A stretch of 64,000 nt of DNA from Streptomyces roseoverticillatus (GTDB taxonomy: Bacteria > Actinomycetota > Actinomycetes > Streptomycetales > Streptomycetaceae). A program made the position numbers and the translations under genes. This document shows, in pieces, positions 16,752-23,452 of this stretch (position 1 is the first letter of the stretch; every line of letters starts with the position of its first letter). Location of the stretch: the NCBI RefSeq assembly GCF_000719265.1, contig NZ_JOFL01000019.1, forward strand, positions 1-64,000, read 5' to 3'. Below the pieces are notes generated by a model. The model saw only the letters and a program-made list of their open reading frames with translations. It had not been told where the DNA came from and made no database searches.

Positions 16752-16769
16752 CGTTCATCGATCGTTTAT
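16752..16769 (+). promoter_or_regulatory. SARP-type direct heptamer repeat upstream of the AfsS-like gene
   Basis: CGTTCAT, four bases, then CGTTTAT: two direct heptamers with an 11 bp period. SARPs, and AfsR at the afsS promoter in particular, bind direct repeats of this type spaced one helical turn apart and lying close upstream of the -10 element. Here CAGTCT follows about 10 bp downstream. That predicts activation of the small gene at 16965 with a leader of roughly 170 nt. Confidence 0.65.
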
Positions 16770-16826
16770 CGCGACAGGGCAGTCTGAGTCCTGTCGATCC
16801 GTCGCGTCGGGGGGCAGACGGGTCGT

Positions 16827-16842
16827 AGGTGAGGCCTCACCT
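16827..16842. promoter_or_regulatory. 16 bp perfect palindrome AGGTGAGGCCTCACCT
   Basis: A perfect dyad in the predicted 5' leader of the AfsS-like gene. It resembles a DtxR/DmdR iron box but its centre is one base longer. It could be an operator or a leader hairpin. Confidence 0.5.
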
Positions 16843-16964
16843 CAGGGGTGATCAGCCCCAGTCCCCGTCCGGCGGCCATCGGGGGAGTCGCCGGGCGGGT
16901 TCTGCATCCCAGCACCAACCCCTCACGCCAAACGACTCGCACCGACACATCGGAGTTGATCGCT

Positions 16965-17207
16965 ATGAGCGACGAGCGCAAGCTCACGCCAGGCGTGGCC
17001 ACACCGCAGGACGACCACGCCACCGGGGGGACGTTCGCAGCGGGGCAGCAGTTCGCGCCGCCGCCGGACGACCACGCCACCATCGGTGAGCCCGTCGTTC
17101 TCAAGGACAAGAACGTCCTGAAGAAGAAAAAACCCCTACCGAGTGATGACATGGTCGTCATGGACGACCACACCACGGGGGACAAGCCCAAAACCGGGCT
17201 GATCTGA
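16965..17207 (+). CDS. AfsS-like small protein with DDHxT repeats
   Basis: An 80-residue hydrophilic protein with three copies of the motif DDHATGG/DDHATIG/DDHTTGD, separated by a lysine-rich stretch (LKDKNVLKKKKPL). AfsS is a small protein encoded directly downstream of afsR. It carries short repeated motifs of this flavour, was once called sigma-like, and stimulates antibiotic production. ATG 16965 has GGAG 9 nt upstream. The position after an AfsR-like gene and an SARP-type box supports the call. There is no signal peptide. The match is by architecture and motif style, not full-length identity. Confidence 0.65.
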   Translation: MSDERKLTPGVATPQDDHATGGTFAAGQQFAPPPDDHATIGEPVVLKDKNVLKKKKPLPSDDMVVMDDHTTGDKPKTGLI

Positions 17208-17214
17208 TCGGGCT

Positions 17215-17700
17215 CCCGGGGCGGGGGATTTCTGACCGGAAACATCGGCGGGCAGGAATTCCCCGGCCGGGGAGTTCGGGGGGAGAGCGCGACACGGAGG
17301 CGTTCCGGGGGAGGAAGATCCGCAGGGAACGCGCCCGGGGAAGACGTACGACGGGGGAAACGTACGGGGGAACGTACGACGGGGGAACGTACGACGGGGG
17401 TTCCGTACGGGGGACATGCACGACGGGGGAACCGCACGAAGGAACGCACGGGGGAACGCACGACGGGGGAGATCCAACGGGGGATTTCCAACGGGGGTCG
17501 TCCGACGCATGAGCAGCACGGGGGGCGTCGGACGGGGAGAAAGGCGCCACCGCACGGGGGAATGCACGGGGGAACGCAAGTCGCACAACAACTGAAGAGA
17601 CAAAAGAACAACGGGGGAAATTCACGGGGGAAGCAACGGGGGAACGTGCACAACAACTGAACGCACAACAACTGAACAGGGATGTCCCAACGGGGGACTG
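17215..17700 (+). repeat. array of about 19 CGGGGGA/T elements with GCACAACAACTGAA copies
   Basis: This stretch, with no credible gene, holds about nineteen occurrences of CGGGGGA or CGGGGGT at irregular 11-40 bp spacing. Many sit in an ACGACGGGGGAACG context. Near its end are three copies of CACAACAACTGAA. All the G runs are on the plus strand. It separates two genes that share the DDHxT repeat. G-quadruplex formation, protein binding, or decayed coding or leader repeats are all possible. Confidence 0.7.
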
Positions 17701-17701
17701 T

Positions 17702-17752
17702 CAGGGGCCGGCGTCGGCAGCGCGGAGGGGAAGCCGTCGACGCCGACCCCTG
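17702..17752. terminator. long hairpin, possible terminator of the AfsS-like transcript
   Basis: CAGGGGCCGGCGTCG pairs with CGACGCCGACCCCTG with one mismatch, around a loop of about 21 bases. There is no T-run. It closes the CGGGGGA array and could end the upstream transcript or structure the leader of the next gene. Confidence 0.5.
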
Positions 17753-17906
17753 CAGTCATGCGCCCAGCGGCGCCGAACTGCACACATGAGGACCGGAGTT
17801 CGCACCTGCACTTCGGTCCGAACGGCGGACGCAGTCGTCCTCACCCGCTAACTTCGCCGGCACGTGCACCACCACCGCATCACCCCCCGAATCAGAGGAG
17901 CTGGAA

Positions 17907-18239
17907 ATGAACGGCACAAGTACGCGCATGAAGAAAGCCCTCGTCATAGCGGCGATGACCGCCATGGCGGCCGCCGGAGCCTTGGCCGCGGCGGGCCCCG
18001 CAGCCGCCGACGACCACCTGACCATGGCAACGTCGGCCGGCCTGGTGCGGATCGCGCACCCGATCGGCGACAACGCGGGCGCTCCGGGGGACGACCACGG
18101 CACCGGCGGCCGGGACGATCACGGCACATTCGTCCGGGACGACCACGGCACGGGCGGTGGCGACGACCACGGCACGGGTGGCCGCGACGACCACGGCACC
18201 ATCTGGTCCGGCCTCGGCGCTGCCGCAGCGGCCCGCTAG
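17907..18239 (+). CDS. secreted small protein with DDHGTGG tandem repeats
   Basis: A 110-residue protein with a clear signal peptide: MNGTSTRMKK, then an alanine-rich hydrophobic core ending in GPAAA, with cleavage probable before DDH. The mature part of about 75 residues has six DDHxT units, mostly DDHGTGG, separated by RD or GG. ATG 17907 has AGGAG 6 nt upstream. The repeat is the same motif as in the AfsS-like protein 700 bp upstream, but this one is exported. The acidic and histidine-rich repeat suggests metal binding, or it may be a precursor peptide; neither is shown. It is convergent with the PPOX gene. Confidence 0.7.
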   Translation: MNGTSTRMKKALVIAAMTAMAAAGALAAAGPAAADDHLTMATSAGLVRIAHPIGDNAGAPGDDHGTGGRDDHGTFVRDDHGTGGGDDHGTGGRDDHGTIWSGLGAAAAAR

Positions 18240-18266
18240 GCTCGGCAGCTGCGCCGGCCCTGCCGG

Positions 18267-18737
18267 TCAGCTCGCGCCACCCAGGTCGGCCGAGTGCCAG
18301 TGCCGCGGCCGCATCCTGATCGCCACGACCGCCTCCGGGTCGGCCATGATCCTTTCCACGTGCGCGTCCACTGCCGCTTCCGTCGGCAGGTAACGGACGG
18401 CGATCTCCCTCGCCAGCTCCTCCGTCGCCGTTTCGAGCGACACGAGCTCCCCCTCGACGGAGACGTACCGGTACGTCGGAGACGTCTGGTCCACCAAGAG
18501 CGTGAATCGCCCGGCATCGGCAATGAGCTGCGCTTTGCGGGAGGCGCGGCCGGTGACGAGCACGACCTCACCGCCCGGACGGTAGAGATACCAGACGGGC
18601 ACGTTCACCGGTCCGCGTCCCCCGCCCGCATCGACGGCGATCGCCGCCACGTGCGGCCCGGCCAGGAATTTCTCACGCTCTTCGACGGACAGCGGCATCG
18701 CATCCACCTCGTTCACGCTCGGGGCTCCGAAGGCCAT
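18267..18737 (-). CDS. pyridoxamine 5'-phosphate oxidase-fold (F420/FMN split-barrel) protein
   Basis: A 156-residue split-barrel protein. The N-terminal half matches the PPOX class: FLAGPHVAAIAVDAGGGRGPVNVPVWYLY, followed by a VLVTGRASRKAQLI strand-helix. Small actinobacterial members bind F420, FMN or haem and act as reductases. ATG 18737 has GGGAG 5 nt upstream; GTG 18743 is less likely because it abuts the ribosome-binding site. It may form a unit with the upstream AMP ligase, from which it is separated by a 9 bp repeat array. The substrate is unknown. Confidence 0.85.
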   Translation of the reverse strand: MAFGAPSVNEVDAMPLSVEEREKFLAGPHVAAIAVDAGGGRGPVNVPVWYLYRPGGEVVLVTGRASRKAQLIADAGRFTLLVDQTSPTYRYVSVEGELVSLETATEELAREIAVRYLPTEAAVDAHVERIMADPEAVVAIRMRPRHWHSADLGGAS

Positions 18738-18785
18738 CTTCACTCCCCGCCCCTTTACAGCGCCGAGGGCCGCGCCGCTGTTCCC

Positions 18786-18821
18786 CTCATCGGTCTCATC
18801 GGTCTCATCTGTCTCACCGGG
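18786..18821 (-). repeat. 9 bp tandem repeat (4 copies) carrying the AMP-ligase stop codon
   Basis: On the minus strand the units read like ACCGATGAG. The first, diverged unit contains the TGA stop of the ligase gene and each later unit supplies another in-frame TGA. It is a clear case of tandem duplication across a stop codon. Confidence 0.8.
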
Positions 18822-20496
18822 CCTTCGTTCCGCCGGGCGGCCGCAGCCCGCCCTTGACCACCTTGCCGGAGGCGTTCCGCGGGAGCCCCGGGACGAACTC
18901 CACCTCGCGCGGCACCTTGTACGCGGCCATCTCGCGCCGTGCCCAGGCGATCAGCTCGTCCGCGGAAGGGACGGGACCGTCGTCCCTGCGCACCACGTAG
19001 GCCATGCCGACCTCGCCCAACCGCTGGTCCGGCACGCCCACGACGGCGGCCTCGGCTATGCCGGGATGCCGGGCGAGCAGCCGCTCCACCTCCGCGGGGT
19101 ACACGTTGAAGCCCCCGACCACGAACATGTCCCTGACCCGGTCGGTGATCCGCAGATTGCCCTCGTCGTCCAGCACTCCGATGTCGCCGGTGTGCAGCCA
19201 GCCATCCACGTCGACCGCCTCCTCCGTGGCCCGCGGATCCTCGAAGTAGCCGGCCATGACCTGGTAGCCGCGCACGAGGATCTCCCCCGGGCTGCCCGGC
19301 GGCAGCGTCTTCCCCCCGGCCCCGACCACCTTGACCTCGGTGTCCGGCAGCGCCCGGCCCGCGGTGCCCGAGACGACCTCGGCGGGGTCGTTGCGCCGGC
19401 ACATGGTGACGACACCGGTGGCCTCGCTCATCCCGTAGGCCGTCAGCACCGTGGGAATGCCGGCCTCCGCCCGCAGTCGCTCGACCAGCCGCGGATCCAC
19501 GGCCGCCGCTCCCGTCACCACCAGCCGCAGCGACGACAGCGCGCACGCCGGCCGGGCCGGGTGGTCGAGCAGCGCCTGGTGGAGCGTGGGCGGGCCGGGC
19601 AGCACGGTGATGCGCTCCGCCGCAATGCCGGCCAGCACCGTGTCCACCGCGAAGACGGCCTGCGGCACCATCACCGCACCGCGCATGAGGCAGGCGAGCA
19701 CCCCGGCCTTGTAGCCGAAGGTGTGCGAGAACGGATTGACGATCAGATAGCGGTCTCCTCTCCGCAGCCCCGCGAGATCGCACCAGACACCGAAGGTACG
19801 CAGGGTCTGCGCGTGGGTGACGACCACGCCCTTGGGCTCGCCCGTGGTGCCGGAGGTGAAGATGATGTCCGAGGGGGCGTCGGGGCTGACGGCGTCCGCC
19901 CGCACCCGTACGACCCGGGCCGGCACCGCGTCCCCCGCGGCGATGAACTCCTTCCACGTCCGGAAGCCCGGGGCCGACGGCGCGTCCTCGGCCAGCACGA
20001 CGACCTGCTCCAGGTGCGGCAGCCCGGACAGGGGGATCTCCGTCCCCTCCCCCGCCTCCGTACGGCTCCGCCGGCGGTCCCGGCCGCGGCCGTATGCCGT
20101 GGGTGCGCCGCCCGCGGCCCGCCGCAGTGCAGCGACGTAGGACGTGCCCAGGAAGGTGCCGGTGACGAAGAGCAGCTTCGCCCGGGTGCGCCCGAGCACA
20201 TGGGCGGCCTCGGCGCCCTTGAGCCGGGTGTTGACCGGAACGAGGACCGCGCCGGCCGTGACGGCCCCCAGGGCGGAGACGATCCAGTCGAGCGTATTCG
20301 GCGCCCAGACGGCCACGCGGTCACCGGCCTCGACGCCCGCCGCCAGGCACCCGGCGGCGGCCCGCTCGATGCGGGCGGCGAGCTGCTCGTATCCGATCCT
20401 GGTCCGGCCCTCGACCACGGCCTCGCGGTCGCCGTGGCGCGCGGCAGCCGTGCGGACCAGCCGGGGTATGGACATGAACTCCAGGTCTCCGCGCAT
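18814..20496 (-). CDS. AMP-forming acyl-CoA synthetase (FadD-like)
   Basis: A 560-residue ANL-superfamily ligase that would activate a carboxylic acid to its CoA thioester. Visible motifs are IIFTSGTTGEPKGVV (P-loop), YGMSEATGV, GWLHTGDIG and the hinge-region VRDMFVVGGFNVYP. The C-terminal catalytic Lys is in PRNASGKVVKG. An arginine-rich insertion of about 25 residues follows residue 140. ATG 20496 has GGGAGGG 7 nt upstream. A perfect operator lies 35 bp upstream. It is divergent from the thiolase/DUF35 unit and likely supplies CoA thioesters to the cluster. Confidence 0.93.
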   Translation of the reverse strand: MRGDLEFMSIPRLVRTAAARHGDREAVVEGRTRIGYEQLAARIERAAAGCLAAGVEAGDRVAVWAPNTLDWIVSALGAVTAGAVLVPVNTRLKGAEAAHVLGRTRAKLLFVTGTFLGTSYVAALRRAAGGAPTAYGRGRDRRRSRTEAGEGTEIPLSGLPHLEQVVVLAEDAPSAPGFRTWKEFIAAGDAVPARVVRVRADAVSPDAPSDIIFTSGTTGEPKGVVVTHAQTLRTFGVWCDLAGLRRGDRYLIVNPFSHTFGYKAGVLACLMRGAVMVPQAVFAVDTVLAGIAAERITVLPGPPTLHQALLDHPARPACALSSLRLVVTGAAAVDPRLVERLRAEAGIPTVLTAYGMSEATGVVTMCRRNDPAEVVSGTAGRALPDTEVKVVGAGGKTLPPGSPGEILVRGYQVMAGYFEDPRATEEAVDVDGWLHTGDIGVLDDEGNLRITDRVRDMFVVGGFNVYPAEVERLLARHPGIAEAAVVGVPDQRLGEVGMAYVVRRDDGPVPSADELIAWARREMAAYKVPREVEFVPGLPRNASGKVVKGGLRPPGGTKAR

Positions 20497-20531
20497 CGCG
20501 TGCCCTCCCCGCCACCCCGGCCGGCCCAATG

Positions 20532-20546
20532 CTGACTGTTCGTCAG
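20532..20546. promoter_or_regulatory. TetR-type operator site C (CTGACTGTTCGTCAG)
   Basis: A perfect copy of the repeated operator, 35 bp upstream of the AMP ligase start and 226 bp upstream of the divergent thiolase start. Control of the ligase is likely; control of the thiolase is possible. Confidence 0.8.
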
Positions 20547-20575
20547 ATTAGCGATACCCTTCCGCGCTGTCAGCT

Positions 20576-20740
20576 GGGGAAGCAGCGGTAGCAGCGGCAG
20601 GAGCAGCAAGCGCAGCAGGAGCAGCAGGGGCGACAAGAGCGGCAGCAACGACGGTGCTGAGAGCGACAGCAGCAACGACGGCCGCAGCAGTGCCGACAGC
20701 AGCGGTGGCGGCAACAGCGGCAGGGCCGGCGCCGGAGGCG
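20576..20740 (+). repeat. AGC/GCAGCAACGACGG low-complexity stretch
   Basis: A 165 bp stretch rich in GCAGCGG, GAGCAGCA and two copies of GCAGCAACGACGG lies between the ligase operator and the thiolase start. It can be read in several frames without a plausible protein. It may be a decayed repeat or a long leader. Confidence 0.55.
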
Positions 20741-20772
20741 GCAAGGGGATCGACCGGAGCGCGGAGGCGACG

Positions 20773-21969
20773 ATGGCGACGAGAAGCACGACACCCGCAC
20801 CTCCCCCGGCACGCAGGGGCTCACCGGCGCTCAAGGACGCCACCGCGATCGTCGGCATAGGTCAGACCCCCTTCGCCCGCCGGCTCGAAGACTCGGAGAA
20901 GTCCCTGGCCTGCCGTGCGATCCTCGCCGCGCTCGACGACGCGGGCATCCCCCCTTCCCAGGTCGACGCCTTCGCCTCCTACACCATGGAAGAGACCGAC
21001 GAGGTCGAGATCGCCAAGTCCATCGGCGCGGGCGACGTGACCTTCTTCGCCAGGACCGGCTTCGGCGGCGGCGCCTCCTGCGCGACCGTCGCCCACCTGG
21101 CCACGGCGATCGCCACCGGGCAGGCGTCCGTAGGCGTCGCCTGGCGCTCCCGCAAGCGCGGCTCCGGCCCCCGCCCCTGGCGCAACACCCGGACGCAGCT
21201 CCCCACCCCCGCGCAGTGGAGCCGCCCGTACGGGCTGATCCGCCCGGTCGACGAGATCGCCATGCTGGCCCGCCGCTACATGCACGAGTACGGGGCCACC
21301 CGCGACCACTTCTTCAACGTCGCCCGCGCCTGCCGCCGCCACGCCGCCCGGAACCCGGCCGCCGTCATGCACGGGCGCCCGCTCACCCGCGAGACCTACA
21401 TGACCTCGCGATGGATCAGCGAACCGCTCTGCCTCTACGACAACTGCCTGGAGACGGACGGCGCCCTGGCCTGCGTCCTCGTCTCCGCCGACCGGGCCCG
21501 CGACTGCCGCCGCTCCCCCGTCTACGTGCACTCCGCCGCGCAGGGCCTGCCCGCCCAGCACCACGGCATGGTCAACTACTGGAACGGCGACCCGCTCACC
21601 GGCCCCTCCTGGACCGCCGCCCGGCAGCTGTGGAAGACGGCCGACTTCGGCCCCGCCGACATCGACGTCGCCCAGATCTACGACGCCTTCACCCCCCTCA
21701 TCCCGCTCTCCCTGGAGGGCTACGGCTTCTGCGGGCGCGGCGAGGGCGCGGCCTTCACCGAGGACGGCGCCCTCGAACGCGGCGGCCGGCTCCCGCTGAA
21801 CACCGGCGGCGGCGGGCTCAGCGAGGCCTACGTGCACGGCTTCAACCTCATCACCGAAGGCGTCCGGCAACTGCGCGGCACCTCCACCGCGCAGGTGCCC
21901 GGCGCCTCGACCTGCCTGGTCACGGCGGGCGAGGGCGTCCCCACATCGGCTCTCCTGCTGAGGAGTTGA
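20773..21969 (+). CDS. thiolase-fold lipid-transfer protein (Ltp2-like aldolase subunit)
   Basis: A 398-residue thiolase-superfamily protein of the SCP-x/Ltp branch. Typical segments are IVGIGQTPFARR, RYMHEYGATRDHF, VDVAQIYDAFTPL-like DVAQIYDAF and LPLNTGGGGLSEAYVHGF. The classical thiolase nucleophile Cys is not evident at its usual place (GGASCATVAHL is present near residue 95). Ltp2-type members cleave hydroxyacyl-CoA by retro-aldol reaction together with a DUF35 partner. A DUF35 gene follows after 4 bp, which strongly supports that mode. ATG 20773 has GGAGG upstream. Confidence 0.9.
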   Translation: MATRSTTPAPPPARRGSPALKDATAIVGIGQTPFARRLEDSEKSLACRAILAALDDAGIPPSQVDAFASYTMEETDEVEIAKSIGAGDVTFFARTGFGGGASCATVAHLATAIATGQASVGVAWRSRKRGSGPRPWRNTRTQLPTPAQWSRPYGLIRPVDEIAMLARRYMHEYGATRDHFFNVARACRRHAARNPAAVMHGRPLTRETYMTSRWISEPLCLYDNCLETDGALACVLVSADRARDCRRSPVYVHSAAQGLPAQHHGMVNYWNGDPLTGPSWTAARQLWKTADFGPADIDVAQIYDAFTPLIPLSLEGYGFCGRGEGAAFTEDGALERGGRLPLNTGGGGLSEAYVHGFNLITEGVRQLRGTSTAQVPGASTCLVTAGEGVPTSALLLRS

Positions 21970-21973
21970 GCTC

Positions 21974-22441
21974 ATGTCCTCCATGATGAGGGGCACCACT
22001 GACAATGGGCCGCTGCTGCCGGAGCCCGACGAGGACGGCGCGCCCTTCTGGGAGTTCGCGGCCCGCGGCGAACTCCGCGTCCAGGCCTGCGGCCTCTGCC
22101 GCGAGCTGCGGTTCCCGCCGCGCCCGTGCTGTCCTCGCTGCCAGTCCTTCGACAACGAGTGGCAGCGGATGAGCGGCCGCGGCCGGATCTGGTCGTACGT
22201 TCTGCCCCACCCGCCGCTCCTGCCCGCCTACGCCGCGCGGTCCCCTTACAACGTCGTGGTCGTGGAGCTGGCCGAGGCCCCGCGCATCCGCCTCGTCGGC
22301 AACCTCGTGGCGGCGCCGGGCGCGGACATCGACTCCGTGGACCCCGAGCAGCTCTACATCGGCGCTCCCGTGCGCGTCACCTTCGCCCGGCTCCCCGGCG
22401 GCTTCACCGTGCCGCGATGGCTGCTGGGGGCGACGTCATGA
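21974..22441 (+). CDS. DUF35 OB-fold/zinc-ribbon protein (aldolase partner)
   Basis: A 155-residue protein with an N-terminal rubredoxin-like zinc ribbon (CGLC and CPRC) and a C-terminal OB-fold ending in VRVTFARLPGG. DUF35 proteins bind acyl-CoA and pair with thiolase-fold proteins, as ChsH2-DUF35 does with Ltp2 in steroid side-chain cleavage. It starts 4 bp after the thiolase, with GAGGAG about 9 nt upstream. Its stop overlaps the ATG of the next gene as ATGA. This is the first of two thiolase/DUF35 pairs in the window. Confidence 0.93.
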   Translation: MSSMMRGTTDNGPLLPEPDEDGAPFWEFAARGELRVQACGLCRELRFPPRPCCPRCQSFDNEWQRMSGRGRIWSYVLPHPPLLPAYAARSPYNVVVVELAEAPRIRLVGNLVAAPGADIDSVDPEQLYIGAPVRVTFARLPGGFTVPRWLLGATS

Positions 22442-23284
22442 GCGGCAACGAACGAGACACCCGCCGTACGGAGGCAGCTGCGAGCGACCACAGTCCCGGG
22501 ACGCAGCCGGAGGCGGCTGCGAGCGGCAGCGGCAGCGGCAGCGGCAGCGGCAGCGGCAGCGGCAGCGGCAGCGGCAGCGGCAGCGGCAGCGGCAGCGGCA
22601 GCGGCCGCCGCCGAACTCTCTGTCCTATGGCGCCGGTTCCGCTTCGACGACACTGTCCGAGCCGTCGTGCTGACCGGCGCCGGCGACCGGGCCTTCTGCA
22701 CCGGCATCGACCGTTCCGCCGTCGTCCCCCAGCCGGGCTCGCCCTACTCGCTGGACGACCCCTTGCGCACCGTCGGCCCCAAGTCGGCCGACCTGTGGAA
22801 GCCGGTCGTCGCAGCGGTCGGCGGAATGGCGTGCGGAGGGGCGTTCTACCTGCTCGGCGAGGCGGAGTTCATCGTGGCCGCCGAGAACGCCACCTTCTTC
22901 GACCCGCACACGACGTACGGCATGGTCAGCGCGTACGAGACGATCCACATGGCGCAGCGCATGCCCTTCGGCGAGGCCGCCCGCCTGGCCCTGATGGGCA
23001 CCGCGGAGCGGCTCTCCGCGCGGCGCGCGTACGAGATCGGCCTCGTCTCCGAGCTGACCGCGCCCGGGGAGGCCGTCGCCGCGGCCCTGCGTGCGGCCGC
23101 CGTCATCGCGGCGTGCCCGACGGAGGCGGTCCAGGGCACGGTGCGGGCGCTGTGGGCGGCGAAGGAGGCGACGCGGGAACGAGCCCTCTCCCTCGCGCCG
23201 CACCTGATCTCCCTGGGGAACCTGCCCGCGGAGGAGCAGGCACGGCTGTTCGCCTCCAGGGAGCGGGGGCACCGGCTGCGCTGA
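22438..23284 (+). pseudogene. enoyl-CoA hydratase/isomerase gene disrupted by a hexanucleotide repeat
   Basis: The ATG at 22438 overlaps the DUF35 stop (ATGA) and reads MSGNERDTRR, about 28 residues, then a (SG)n tract. The crotonase body (ELSVLWRRFRFDD, then VVLTGAGDRAFCTGIDRS and PVVAAVGGMACGGAFYLLGEAE) lies in the +1 frame, which reads poly-alanine through the repeat. That frame has no ATG or GTG upstream until GTG 22667. The first beta strands and the NRP-type segment of crotonases are missing. The gene therefore looks frameshifted and N-terminally eroded. A truncated product from GTG 22667 (205 residues), or a sequencing/assembly error in the repeat, are alternatives. Confidence 0.7.
22522..22605 (+). 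repeat. (AGCGGC)14 microsatellite
   Basis: Fourteen exact tandem copies of the hexamer AGCGGC occupy the 5' part of the enoyl-CoA hydratase gene. Copy-number change in sixes would keep the frame, so classical phase variation is not expected. The perfection of the copies suggests recent expansion. Confidence 0.95.
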
Positions 23285-23324
23285 GAAGGCCCTGCCGGGC
23301 ACTCGCAGCGCCGAGCGGGCTGCA

Positions 23325-23375
23325 TCCCGCCCTGGGGGCCGCGGGGAACTGCGCGACCAGTGACGCACGACCTGC
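23325..23375. repeat. Streptomyces-type intergenic element
   Basis: The stretch around GGGGCCGCGGGGAACTGCG followed by CGACCAG is a sequence I recognise from many Streptomyces intergenic regions. It lies between the convergent hydratase and kinase genes. Confidence 0.5.
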
Positions 23376-23452
23376 AGCCGGTCAACCGCATTCCGCGGCG
23401 CCGCGGGGCCGGCTGCCGCGACCGCATCCCCGCAATTCCGCGCCGCGTACCG

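Noticed and set aside
13414..16758. 1114-codon open frame antisense to the AfsR-like gene
   Set aside because: It is a high-GC shadow frame with no recognisable domain, and the plus strand encodes a complete SARP regulator there.
16827..16842. DmdR/IdeR iron box
   Set aside because: The arms resemble an iron box but the dyad has an even centre, one base longer than the 19 bp consensus; kept only as a palindrome.
17158..17671. minus-strand frames over the CGGGGGA array that read as Pro/Cys/Val-rich proteins
   Set aside because: The frames are open only because of the repeat; there is no ribosome-binding site, domain or credible start.
17330..17680. possible CRISPR array
   Set aside because: Repeat units are short (7-15 bp), spacing is irregular, spacers repeat each other and there are no cas genes.
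22522..22605. phase-variable on/off switch by repeat copy number
   Set aside because: The unit is 6 bp, so copy-number change would not alter the reading frame.
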